Shown: piece by piece, positions 35,629 to 46,904 of the stretch
How the letters are laid out: each line of letters begins with the position of its first letter
Numbering within the stretch: the first letter of the stretch is position 1
From: Stachybotrys elegans
Taxonomy: Eukaryota > Ascomycota > Sordariomycetes > Hypocreales > Stachybotryaceae
Direction: 5' to 3'
Assembly: GCA_020746835.1 (NCBI GenBank)
Contig: JAGPNK010000001.1
Coordinates: 2,108,001 to 2,172,000, forward strand
DNA length: 64,000 nt
The notes under the pieces: model-generated
What the model was told of the DNA's origin: nothing
Databases searched by the model: none
Seen by the model: the letters and a program-made list of their open reading frames with translations, nothing else
Position numbers and translations under genes: made by a program

Positions 35629-37931
35629 TCATCCGGCCCTGGTTTGCTCCACTGCCAAAGATGACCTGGTTCGTGAACTGACTGCGTCTCTGTCCGGGTG
35701 CAAGATGCTGGAGCCCGAAGCAAGTGTGTCCGTGTCAGGGTGTAAAATGCTGGAGCCTGAAGCAACGGCCTCGCCGTTGAGCCCCAAGACTTCAGAGCGT
35801 AAAGCAGCCAGCTCCCTATCTGTCCGTGCGACTCTATGGCGCACCAGCCGATGGCCGTGTCGTATGACATGTTGCAACAGTTCCATTCGACGCTGCCTCG
35901 AGGCTACTCGTGCACCAATGGAAGTATTCGGGCCGGGCTCATCGTCGGCTGAAGGAGCTCCTGTCGGCTCTCTCATGGAGCTTGATTCGAGGTTCGACAG
36001 CCCCACAGCCTGTCCGGGGGGCAGTCCGGAAGACGGAGGGGAAACCGCTGCAAATTGAGATGTTATTTGGTTGGGCGATTCTGAACGGTTTGCGGGGGCA
36101 AACCGGACAGAGCGCCCTTCGGCACTCTCGCGGGAAGTCGACCTGCTGCTTCGACGTTGACGGGTCCTGCGGACCGGTTCTTCGCTATCACTCGGCGGCG
36201 AATGTCTGCCACTTATAGGGACGGAGACAGGGATAGAGACGGGGGTGGGTATGGGAAAAGGGACGGCTGCGTCAGTTTCTGACGCTAGAACCCTGATCAT
36301 CAGCTCGTCGGGTATCCTGCAGGCACTGTCAGGTCCATGGCTCTACAGACACCGTATAAAAGGGCTCAGAGGTAGGGGGAGGGGTTTACAAACAAACCTT
36401 GCGGTAGATGACACTCCTCCATCCCTCATGTATTCGAGGAACTGGCGTGTCATGCTCCCGTGTATTTTCGGCTCCGAGGGTAGTTTGTCGCGGCAATAAG
36501 GGCAGCTGTCAGATTCCTCCAGCCACTTCTTGAGGCAGTGATCACCGAAAACGTGCTTGCATTTGGGTAGACGGACAGGAGACTCTATGTTGCCTTCGGG
36601 GTGGGTGCGCCAAAGTCGTTGTAGCAGATAACACAACCTGGATTCGCAGTCAGCCGCCGATGTCATGACGCAGTGTGCAGGTCTGGGGGAAGGGGGGGAT
36701 TCCATACTCTTCTCTTGGCTGGCCAGGTCCTCAATCCTGACCGTCTCGAGGGACTCGACAAGCATCTTAGATGCTACCCGCTTCCAAGGCAGACTGCCTC
36801 GGAGCGTCTGAAGCTGACGCATGTATGCATCGGAGCCTATCCGAGCTGAGCTGCTGGGCCCTCTATGATTTAGAGTAGCCCGAGGCTCCATGGGAGGGCG
36901 CCTAGGGGTAGATTCATCGACCTCTTCCAGTGCATCAGCCATAGCGAAGACCCTGGTAATCCGACGATGCCTGTGGAGCGTAGCTCGTCGTCGTTGTTCG
37001 GATGTGGAACTGTTTGAGGAAGAATGCGGTGCGTGAGACGCTGCTGTGGCGAGCATAGGTTAACATCGTCTGGACTACTTGAAGGCCAGAACAGAGTAGC
37101 AGAGGGGGGCTTTTGGTACTTACGAGAGTGAGTGGCGTATTCGGAACGGGAAATGATGGGAGGGCGAGGAATGGCAGTCGAGTACCGGCTGAGATGATGA
37201 GGCTGTGGTGCAGAAGAATCGTTGTTGCTGGTGGCGGAGGAGAAAGGGAAGTGCGAGGGACCTAGATGATCAGAGTTGGCATTAGTATGGTGCGTTGCTC
37301 CTTCCAGCTAACGTTGCTACGCCACGGCGCTTCATTGTCTGCATAAAGCTTGAATGGGGGAGGGGGGAAAAAAGCAATTCACACGAAGCTGGACCGAAAA
37401 CAGTGAATCAATGTTGTTGCATATCGTACCTGGTGGAAACGAAGGTGCCCCGGCAGCCGTTGGCGGCTGGAACGTCGAAAACCCTCTTTGATTCCTAGAG
37501 TTTGGCGAGGGGAGAGAAGAATTGCTGTGTGAACGCGAGGGGACAGGCGGGTGCACGATGCTGGGCAGAGCCAGCGTATGTGGCCCCGAGGTTTGTTGCA
37601 ATGAGCTGTTCCAGAATAGCGGCGGCGCAAAGGGATCCTGCTGGGGAACGCCAGGAAAGGCTGGATCCGGAGGCGGCAGAGGTGATGCTGGATGGCCCAG
37701 GTGGAAGGGGGGATTTCCTGAACGCCGGTGGGATGGAGATGGAGGGGAAGAAGCGCCACTGCCAGCTGTCGGCCCGGAGAGGCTGGCGTTGAAGTCCATC
37801 CATGAATATCGTGGAGGCTGAGGGACACGCAACTGCCCTGTCCAAGATGTCTGATGGCGTCGATCGGCACTTGAGCCGTACGATCCAGGCGAACCCGGAT
37901 GGCTGTGCAGAATGTACTCTTCTGGATCCAT
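35629..37931 (-). CDS. RING-finger protein, possible E3 ubiquitin ligase (apparent 1-nt frameshift)
   Basis: Exons 37931-37430, 37261-37124, 37043-36708, 36637-36398 and 36316-35629. The introns show standard GT/AG ends (donors GTACGA, GTAAGT, GTATGG, GTTTGT). Splicing the 70-nt fourth-exon-proximal intron creates the first zinc knuckle, SCVICYNDFGAPTP. The second half, PVRLPKCKHVFGDHC, KKWLEESDSCPYC, is in another frame. One extra C in the C4 run at 36598-36601 would unite them into 634 residues with a standard RING-H2. As written, the spliced frame stops within a few codons of CVICYNDFG. The N-terminus is Ser/Pro-rich (MDPEEYILHSHPGSPGSYG); the C-terminus is disordered with a repeated GSSILHPD unit. 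A pseudogene, a sequencing error and an intron-retention form are all possible. Confidence 0.75.
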
Positions 37932-40900
37932 GGCGATTCCGCTTTATAGGTATATATGGTGGCCTATTATGTTGCTATTGTATCCGGTGGCTGTTTGGCC
38001 GCACTCAAAGCGTCAGTCAACCTCGACCCTGGAAAGAATGAGAAGCCAGCAAGGCGGAGGATCGGCGGAAGGGTGGCCACGGGTCAAAGCTGCCTTATGG
38101 TAACACCAGAACGCCCGAGGTGATTGCTGAACGGGAGATAAGGCAGCTGCTGTACGGGCAGGCGGCAGGGAACGAGGATTAATATCGCCAGAATAATCCG
38201 TCAAGTCATGGGGTGAGAGAGAGAGGATGTTTGCAAGTTCGGAAGAAGAAGACGGCAATGCAGCCGAATGCGATAGTTGCCGGACTTGTCCAGGGCTATC
38301 GCCGATATCGAGCGACGAGAATGGGGTACTCTTGTTAGCCTGGTCCTCCCAGTTGTGCTAATAAGGTCACGTCCAGGATGATGGCGGTGCCTCGGATAAG
38401 AACTAGCAGAAGCTGCGATTGTTGCCGAGAGGGCGTCCGGGAGAGCCGAGATGAGGCGGAGGGAGGAAGGGGACTGGAGAGGCGAGTAGTAAGAAGAGGT
38501 GAGGTGAGATGCGAGGAGGGGTGCTCCGCGGGATGCAAAGGGCCTACGGAGCACGGGGTGAATGCGAGGTCAGGTTTGGCGAGGAGTTGAAAGAAGGAGA
38601 GGGAGAAAGGAAGCGAAAGCCGGGTGTGAAAGAGAAGAGAAAGACAACGGAGGAATAAGAGCGCCAGGAGGGGACACACGAGCCGGATGCAAGGGAAAAA
38701 TGGACCTGAACTGGCACCTGGCACCTGGACCTGGCACCTGAGTGACTACTTTATGTGGTGCTGGTGTTCGGGAGGCGTCTCGCTTTATCCCGAGCTGGTC
38801 AGTTGGTCATGCCCAGTGCTAGCCCAGGCAGGCGGGCAGGCGGGCAAGCGGGCAAGGTTGTCTGTGTGTGAATCCGAGGGGGCAGCGGCGGCGGGAGTAA
38901 CAGTCGCGGTAATAGGTAGGGACAGTGGCAGCGACGGTGGGTAGACAGTAGGCAGATAGGGCGGCGCCGAGAAGCGTATCAGCGAGCCAAGGGCAACCCA
39001 GCACCGGTAAGGGCCAGCGAGACCGAGGACTTGGGCTGGACCAGTGCGTGGGACGCCCTGCTTTCACGCAACTGGGACAGACTGAGGCGGCGGGACAGCG
39101 TGCGGGACAAGGTCTCGCTGCCAGGGATCGGGTCTCGTAACGAGTAGTGAATGAGCAGGTGGGATGTGGTGGAGGGGAGCTGGACGGAGACAGGGAAAAA
39201 AAAAAAAAAAACCGAAGAGGGGAGACGAGGCAGGGCAATGTAAATGGACGAGAGAGAGAGAGGAGAGCTGACGGGGGTTGATGGCTCGCCTGGGCGCGGT
39301 GATGGGATGGAGGAATGGAGGGAGGATGAGGGAAGCGGACGTGAAAGAGGCCCAGCAGGTGAGGCAGTGAAGGGGGGAGAGAAGAGAGAGTCAGACAGGA
39401 TTAGAGAGGAGCAGGAAGCGACATCTACGTAGGTATGAAGCAAAATGTAACAAGAGGTGAAGACCGAGACTAGCAACGTTAGGCGTGAATAATGATGAGG
39501 TGGGACATTTCAAGATGGATGCTGCGCAAAGCGACACATGCATCAGGCTGTGGGCGGGCTAACAAGGAGCAGGATACAGATACAGACACAGACTGACCAC
39601 CGGAGCATTGCGAAAGAGGGGGAGGGGGAACAAGAAACGAGAAGGGGGCGTGTATGGATAAGGCAGAGAGAGAAAAGAGACTGGAGGGATCGAAACCCAC
39701 GGGCCAACAAGTCCAGACAGACACTAACGCACCAGGCAGGCAAGGCAAGGCAAGGAAGGCATGTATGGTGTGGGATGGTCTGGATGGGCTATGAGATGGA
39801 CTACGGATCCGTAACTTGCCTGCTAGGCAGGTCATGAGGACAGACGGACGGCGTCGAAAGTGATAAGTAACGGCAACCGGGGTGGGCGAGACGGGAGCAT
39901 GTAAAGTTGCATGGACCTCCAACAAGAGAGACAAAAGCAGCCAAAGCAACCACCCGGACAGCCAGACCCAGCGGAGCCTGGGGCGTCAGATGAACGGATA
40001 CTGTGCATGGAACCGGGCGACGTTCGGGCAGAAGAGGAGGGAAAAGAAAAGGTAAAAAAAAAAATAACCAAAGAGAGAACAAATGAAAGAAAAGGGCAAA
40101 ATTCCAACGGGAGGAATCTCAACCTGGACAGTCCGACATATTCGGTCATACAGTGGGAGAACCGACAACTGTGGACGGATGGACTGCAGAGGCCAAGCAG
40201 GAATGGAGGGGAATGGAGGGGAAGGGGATGGTGGTCCGAGAAACGCACTGTGTGGCACCTTGGTGGCCTGTTGTGCTGCTCGACGGGAACGGACAGGCAC
40301 AGGCACAGGCACAGACACAGGCAGAGAGAGGCACATGCAGATGCAGAGACGGACCCCAAGCAACCTGGAAGAGGTAGGCGACGGACGCAGGCCAAGACAG
40401 AGCAAGTATAGCCGATGCCTTCGGCTAAGCTGCGACCACCTCACTCCCTCTCTCTCATCGACCCGTAAGACGTGGCCGCCGCCCAGGTAATAGTAAAGCG
40501 TGGTATGAATGACGATGAGACGATGGATGGACATGTCATGTTAAGCCGAGGAAAAAGCGCTAGCCAACTAACCCGAGATAAGGCAAGGTAACGAACGACT
40601 CAAGAAAGAAGAAGAAACGACGACATAACCCTTGACAGGGTGGGAGAAAGGGGGGAGAATCCCGAAGCAAAAAGAGTCCGAGGAAAAAAAAAAAAAAAAG
40701 AAAAGTAAAGCAAAGTAAAAAGGTCAAAACGTGGGAGTTGATGACTACCCCATCTACTGACTGAATGCACTCTGCTCCAAATTGCCAAATGCCTGAGGAT
40801 GATGGCGCACCAAACCTCCTGTAGCACTAGCAGTAGTGGCATCGGTGGCAGGTGTCGGCGTGCGCATCAATCACTGCAGACGCTGACGCTGACGCTGACA

Positions 40901-42516
40901 TGGCATTTGCCATGCCGACGAGCCAGCCGTTCCATACCAAGGTAGAGCCAGCCACTGCAGGCAGACCACCCCCGGCGAGGATTACTGATTGGTGCCAAGT
41001 CAATGAATCGTGGATCAAAAGGTTTGACGGAGCATGGCAGAGCAAAACTACCGGCCCGTCGTTGCTGCACGCACACATTCGCACACACGGCCAGCTTCTG
41101 AGGCCCGTGGAGCCGCTGCGCTGCATCGAGTGACTCTTTAGCACGGCAAGAGGGGCAGTTGTACCAGGGAAGCCAGCCAAGCCAAGCAAGCCAGGGCTCG
41201 GAAAGACAGCGAGGGGAGAGCATGAATGAATGAGATATCAACTATGTACTGACTCTCATCCGATCACGCGCAACCGTCTTGTCGCCCTCCCGGCGGTGAA
41301 GGCATAAATCAGGTGGCGATGGCGACTTGCTCAAAAAAAAAAAAAAGAAAAAAGAAAAAAAAAAAAGAGACGGACAATAACGCAATGGGCATGATTCGAT
41401 GCGAGGGGGGACCCGAGTGGACTACCAGCCACCAACAGACGGTCCTCCTCCCTCACCTCGAACACCCATGGGTAGGTAGGCTCACTGATGTGACTAACCA
41501 CCGCAGAATGGCATGCAAGTCGCTGGATACAAGGAGCTTTTGGGCAGGTCTAGTAGCTGATCACGCGCATCCCATGTGATGGGGGAGGGCAAGGAGGCCC
41601 GGCTGCTGCCCGAGTTCCTGTCCCATTACTGACGCTGATGGCATGCTACCGGCACCACGGGCGCGCACGCATCCGGCCCAGCAGGGTCCTCGCAACGAGA
41701 TGGAGGGACGGCATCCCAGTCACATTCTTTTTTTCTTCTTAGTGATGTCCCAGCTCAGCTTGCCACGGACGGCACCACGTCCCTCACCCTTCACAGTGGG
41801 CGGGGTTAATCAGGTCGAACTGGGTACATTACAGGTCCAGGTAGTATCGATAACAGGCTGGGCCTACAGTCCATGGCAGCGCGCTAACCTCGCCAACTAC
41901 GGCAGATTCCATAAAGTCTAGCTCCGAACGTGAGTGCCTGCCTGCCGCTCGTGGAATTGTGCGCAAACCTTTACTTTAGATGATACAGACCTTTGCAGGC
42001 AAATGCTTCGACTAAGAGCCTACAGTTGAAGGCTGGCCATGGCATGGGCGAGTCTACCTAGCTTCAGTGGGTGGCACCTAACCTAATCAAGCATCGGCCT
42101 TCCTGGCTCTTCCCGTCACGTACCGTAAGATCGGACGACAAAATCGATAATTGTAGGGAAAAGGTTATTCTAATTTCGTCAATGGGTATACAGCGAATTT
42201 CTACAGCCTTTCCTTGTCATTCATAAAGCTCAAGTCTACGTCAACGAAGCAGCCTTCGCTGATCTAGGCCTGGTATACATTGGCCTAGCCTTGTAGTTGC
42301 GCCACAGCATATTCCCTGTGTGGAACCCACTACCAAGATTGGATTAGCCTTTCCCGGAATTCTTTAGGTTATTATTGGATCTTGCAGTCCTCACCTTTTG
42401 CGGCACATCAACCTTTGCCGTCATCTTCCCAAATCAACATTCACCCCGCGAAGACGCTCTCTGCCTCGACCCACGCAGCCCTGCACCTGGATCCTGGCCC
42501 ATCGCCCTCCTCCGAC
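37932..42516. other. 4.6-kb gene-free region upstream of the RING gene and SYF2
   Basis: The gap separates two outward-transcribed genes (RING on minus, SYF2 on plus). From about 38,300 to 41,250 the + strand is strongly purine-rich, so the minus strand is CT-rich like a long fungal promoter or leader for the RING gene. Contents: CACCTGG reiterations at 38,710-38,740, GGGCAGGC-type repeats at 38,825-38,858, A16 tracts at 39,196-39,211 and 40,684-40,699, GGAATGGAGG repeats near 40,201, CACAGG hexamers near 40,296-40,325, GACGCT repeats near 40,871-40,893, and an A-rich tract at 41,333-41,366. Frames here encode only low-complexity text. No tRNA or rRNA was recognised. A non-coding RNA cannot be ruled out. 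Confidence 0.5.
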
Positions 42517-43314
42517 ATGTCGTCTGCTGCTCCTAGCGAGTCGGGCGACACCTCGGCCGCCGCCCCCTCCGCCACCAAGGCGCAGGACCGCCTCGAGCGG
42601 TTCAAGGCCCTCCAGGCACGAGCCAAGAAGTCCTCCGAGAACAACCTCAAGGAAGCGACCCGCGAGTCCCAGCGCCTAGCCACCGACCCTAGCCAGCTCA
42701 CCGCCCTGCACCGCAAGCACGCCATCGCCTCGCACAAGCTGCTCAAGGCCGACGCCGAGGAGGCCGGCGAGGACTTTGAGCGCAAGCGCGCCTGGGATTG
42801 GACCGTCGACGAGAGCGAGAGGTGGGATCGCCGCGTCAAGAGGAAGGAGGCCGCCCGCGACAACAACGCCTTCCAGGACTACACCCAGGAGGCCAACAAG
42901 ACGTACAAGCGCCAGCTGCGCAACATTGACGTGGACACGGACAAGTACGCCAAGGACAAGATGGCCGCCATCGAGAAGGCCGCCGCCGCGGGCGGGCTCG
43001 ACATTGTCGAGACGGAGGACGGCGAGCTCATCGCCATTGACAAGGACGGCTCCTTCTACTCCACGGCCGACTCGACGACGTTTGCGCAGAACAAGCCCGA
43101 CAAGGCCGCCATCGACCGCCTCGTCAACGACATCCGGCGGTCCGAGGATGCACGACTCAAGAAGCGCAAGGAGCGCATGGCAAAGAACGGCGACGACGGC
43201 GACGTCACCTACATCAACGAGAAGAACAAGCAGTTCAACCAGAAGCTGTCGCGCTTCTACGATAAATACACGGCCGAGATCCGTGACAGTTTCGAGAGAG
43301 GAACCATGATATGA
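42517..43314 (+). CDS. SYF2: SYF2, pre-mRNA splicing factor
   Basis: Component of the Prp19-associated (NTC) spliceosome complex in the nucleus. Single exon of 265 residues from ATG 42517; an in-frame extension upstream lacks an ATG. Family hallmarks are visible: RLERFKALQARAKKSSENN near the start, KRAWDWTVDESERWDRR near residue 95, FQDYTQEANKTYKRQLRN, and the C-terminal KQFNQKLSRFYDKYTAEIRD. Codons end overwhelmingly in C or G. It converges on the COQ11-like gene with only 147 bp between stop codons. Confidence 0.96.
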   Translation: MSSAAPSESGDTSAAAPSATKAQDRLERFKALQARAKKSSENNLKEATRESQRLATDPSQLTALHRKHAIASHKLLKADAEEAGEDFERKRAWDWTVDESERWDRRVKRKEAARDNNAFQDYTQEANKTYKRQLRNIDVDTDKYAKDKMAAIEKAAAAGGLDIVETEDGELIAIDKDGSFYSTADSTTFAQNKPDKAAIDRLVNDIRRSEDARLKKRKERMAKNGDDGDVTYINEKNKQFNQKLSRFYDKYTAEIRDSFERGTMI

Positions 43315-43461
43315 TTAATTAACGAGGCCGGCCGGGCAGATGGGAAACCGCTTCTGGTATTACTGTTTTACTATATATTTGTACAGTCTAGCGTTTGCAT
43401 TAGAAAAAATAGCCATCACGAGAAACATGATGAATGGGGAAACCCCCCACCCCTTTTTGGA

Positions 43462-44406
43462 TCATAACATGGTTTTCCTCCAACCTTTGGTTGCCAGCTC
43501 CTCCAGCTCTGGTGTCTCGATTGGTCCCTTGATGGCATCGTCGCTCAACGCTTCCACGACGGCCTCGGCCACCGTCTCTACCTTGACGGGCTTTGCTCCG
43601 GCGGCGCCCATGAAGTTCTTGAGATAGCTGCCCGTGAGGGTGTTGAAGAGCGTTCCCGCGCCCACCATGCCGGCCATGGCCATGGTGATGGGGCGGGAGC
43701 TGTCGTACATGAAAGGCGGGCGCGGGAAGACGCCCCTCATCTGCGGAAACCTTGTCTGGATGGCCACCTCGGCCTGCCTCTTTGTCGAGATGTACCGCTG
43801 CGGCAGGACAGGCGCCCCGGCCGCCGCAGAGATGAAGCAGAAAGCAGCAGCCTTCTCGGCAGCGGCGTGCTCGGCCAGCAGCACGGCGCTATCGCGGTTC
43901 ATGATCTCGTACGAGAAGACCTCGCTCTTGTTGGACTCGTCGAGGTCCGCGATGCTGCGGTCCTTGACGGGGGCAAAGGCCTTGCGCAGGCCCTCGAGGG
44001 GCGACTCCTTGCCCGACACGACGCCCTTGTAGTCGGCCTCGAGCAGGATGCCCATGCTGTGCACCACGAAGTCGGCGCCCTTGAGCAGCGGGGCGTACGT
44101 CGCGGGCTTTAGGATGTCGCCGCGCTCCCAGGACACCTTGTGCGCCCAGGACGGCGGCGAGGCAGAGGATGTGACGGCGTCCCACTGGGGCTGGCCAGAG
44201 CGGCTGTACGGGAGTCAGTCAGGATCCATCATCTCTCTCTTGCTCTCGCTCTCGCTCTCTATTTGACGAAGCAATGGGTGAGCAGCAAAAGTCCCTTACC
44301 TGATAGACGTGACATCCCAGCCGCGCGCCACGGCGTACTTGCAGATGCGAGAGCCCAGGAAGCCGTTGCCGCCGCACACGACGAGCTTCTTGGCCGCCGC
44401 CGACAT
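43462..44406 (-). CDS. COQ11: COQ11-like mitochondrial NAD(P)-binding (atypical SDR) protein
   Basis: Exons 44406-44300 and 44203-43462 (96-nt intron, donor GTAAGG, branch CTGAC, acceptor CAG) encode 282 residues. The N-terminus has a Rossmann nucleotide-binding loop, VVCGGNGFLGSRICKYA (GxxGxxG), followed by WDVTSISRSGQPQWD and VSWERGDILKPATYAPLLKGAD. This matches the atypical short-chain dehydrogenase family of yeast Coq11 (YLR290C), a component of the coenzyme Q biosynthetic complex of the inner mitochondrial membrane; the catalytic role in the family is not settled. The homologous fungal proteins are about this length. Divergent from YAF9 over 626 bp. The alternative is another extended SDR of mitochondria, such as an NDUFA9-type protein. 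Confidence 0.82.
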
Positions 44407-45032
44407 GATGGAACCGATGAGAGAGCTGCGTGGTGCGCGCGTGATTCTTCAATGACGACGTGCGAGAAATAGAAAATCGGTTCAATTGGACGGTGGGCGG
44501 ATTCTGTGAGAAGCTGCCTTGAAGTTTACCGAGGGAGAACTCGGTTGTGGAGGGTCCAATGCGAGGCAGCTCATACATCATACCAAAAATCATGAAATCA
44601 TTCGATAAGGTAGCTTGCGCATAGCTCCCTGGATCGTGTGTGGCTTGACACTAGCCCGATATCTCTGATATGGCCTGCGCATCCTTCACCGCAATCGTTT
44701 AATATTCAAAAAAAAAAAATTCAAAAAAAAAAGTTTTAATTCCAAATCTAACCCATGTAGTAACTTTAATGTCTCCATTTGTTTAAATTGATTTTATCTT
44801 TATCTTTTTGTCTTCTTCTTTTTGCCCGTTGACTATCCTTGAACATGTGGCTGAGCAGTCCTGGACGAGGCTGGCTTACATCCTGATCGTAAACGATGAT
44901 TGGATATTGAGCGTCGGTGAATCCACCCACCTGCAAGGCTGAGATGCAATCCCGTTCTTGCTACCACCATTAATTTCTGGACTGGGCTTGAACTTTCCGA
45001 TCCGACGCGCGCATCCCAGCCTCATCTTCACC
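44407..45032. promoter_or_regulatory. Divergent promoter, COQ11-like / YAF9
   Basis: Shared 626-bp upstream region of two outward-facing genes. The centre (44,708-44,735) has two A tracts of 10-12 separated by TTC, and T-rich sequence follows to 44,820; such nucleosome-disfavouring poly(dA:dT) is usual between divergent fungal genes. No gene inside. Confidence 0.6.
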
Positions 45033-45919
45033 ATGGCCCCCCCAAACCAACTCGGCAAGCGCGTCAAGCTGACGCAGGTCCGCCGTCCCTTTGTCGTCGG
45101 CAGCACCGCCCTGCCCTTTTCCGACTCGAACCCGCGGCCCGCCGGCGTCCCCGACAGCCACACGCACTCATGGCAGGTATTCGTCAAGGGAATCGACGAC
45201 ATTGACGTGACGTACTGGCTGCGACGCGTGCAGTTCAAGCTACACGAGTCCATCCCCAACTGTGTGCGCAGTGCGTCCCCCTCCCTCCTTGCGTCCTCAC
45301 CCGCGGCGAGTTGAATGCTGACACGATGCTTGCGCGCCCAGTGATCGAGGGCGAACCCGGCAAGCCCTTTACCGTCAACGAGACGGGATGGGGCGAGTTC
45401 GACATCACCATAAAGCTCTACTACGTCAACGAGTCGGGCGAGAAGCCCCAGACGCTGTACCACTACCTCCGCCTGCACCCGTACGGCCGTACCGAGGAGG
45501 AGAAGCAGGCCATGATTGCCAAGAACGGCGAGGTCCGCGCCTGGTCCTACGAGGAGCAGCTCTTCAACGAGCCCTACGAGGCCTTCTTCCGAATCCTCAC
45601 CTCAGGCGCCGTCCCCAAGGGGTACAAGCCGCCCGCCGGCGGCAAGGGCAAGGGAAAGGGACGCCCGCCGCCCCCCCTGCCCGCCCCGGACAGCGGCGAT
45701 GTCTGGGAGCGCTCTGCCATGATCCCCAACCACAACCGGCCCGGCCAGCCCTTTAGCCGCGAGACCGAGTCCGCCGAGGTCAAGAAGCTCTACGACGCCC
45801 AGAAGAAGACCGAGGACATGTGCAAGCAGGTCCTCGCCGACCTTAAGCAGAAGGAGGAGCTGCTGGCCAAGCTCAAGGCCGAGAACGCTGCCGCTGCCGC
45901 TGCCGCCAAGCCAGCCTAG
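45033..45919 (+). CDS. YAF9: YAF9, YEATS-domain subunit of NuA4 and SWR1
   Basis: Histone acyl-lysine reader shared by the NuA4 acetyltransferase and SWR1 remodeller. Exons 45033-45270 and 45342-45919 (71-nt intron, donor GTGCGT, branch GCTGAC, acceptor CAG) give 271 residues. The YEATS domain spans about residues 8-150: RPFVVGSTA, HSWQVFVKGIDDIDVTYWL, RRVQFKLHESIPNCVR, NETGWGEFDITIKLYY. The fungal insertion GGKGKGKGRPPPPLPAP follows near 180-200, and a C-terminal coiled coil (KKLYDAQKKTEDMCKQVLAD) is the expected assembly region. Codons are strongly biased to C and G in third position. Confidence 0.95.
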
Positions 45920-46904
45920 AAAGCAGGCAGGATGAAGAGAGACACATAGCCTTCTTCTTTATCAGCACGCACGGAGCAGCTTCTGCGAGCTGCCAGGCCA
46001 AGCCTTGCGCTCGCATATAAGCACCCCGCCAGACCATGTCGAAACACTCACCGCATCGAGTTAGATGCCAGCCTAGGAGTGTCTACTGCTATAAGCTGCG
46101 CGATGGCTATGCCCAAGGGTCGGCGGCGCCGATGCAGCACGCCAAGGTGGCTGCGATGGTGAGTCGAGTCGTGTGACGAATAGACGGTTACAGGGGAACC
46201 ACGGCTTCCCACGAGGCATGCCCAGAGGAGGGCTGGCTTTTAGACTTGGGTATCAAAATACTATGCACTGTACAGTAGCCTATTCACGAAGTCATTCTGA
46301 AGTCACGAGACACAATCACATACAACCATCGGTTGATCTAATATCTGTGAGATTGGAGTTGTCCTTCTCTACCCTTGCACAGCGCAACTGCGCGTGCCCC
46401 GACCGCTAAGTCTTCATGTTCATAAAACGTTTCCCTTGGTCATCACAGGCCTTTTTTTTAACGCCAGTCCCGGTTCAAACACTCCTCCTCCTTTTGGTTT
46501 TTGGTTCTTACTCCTTCAAGTTGTCAAATACTCGCATACGCACATATCCGTCCGGGACTGGTGGCTGCAACGACAAAGGAAAAAAAAAAAAAAAGAATGG
46601 CACTCGGGTCGGCCCTCTGGGCGCCCTCGATAGGCCTCGGGCCCATCATGTAAGCCCACTGCGAAAGCACAAGATCCGGCTTGGTCATGGCAACCAGGCC
46701 AGAGTTCTGTGCACTTCCCAGTGGTGCGGTCGCCAAACATCTCCAGGTAAACGCCAGCCCTTCTACACATTAGCACTAAAAACTCTGCCCGGCTCCATGT
46801 CGGGCCAGTGTAGCCAAGAACGCCTGTAATAGCAGTGACAAAAGAAATCGTGGAATGGTCTAGTAACAAGCAGAATGCCGAGCTTGCTCTAGTTTCGTAC
46901 GGAT
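45920..46904. other. Convergent 3' region between YAF9 and MDM34
   Basis: Nearly 1 kb between two facing stop codons, long for this otherwise compact block. It includes an A15 tract at 46,580-46,594. No frame resembles a known protein. Confidence 0.5.

Noticed and set aside
33134..37931. Secondary-metabolite cluster around the P450
   Set aside because: No backbone synthase, transporter or tailoring enzymes nearby; neighbours are structural and regulatory genes.
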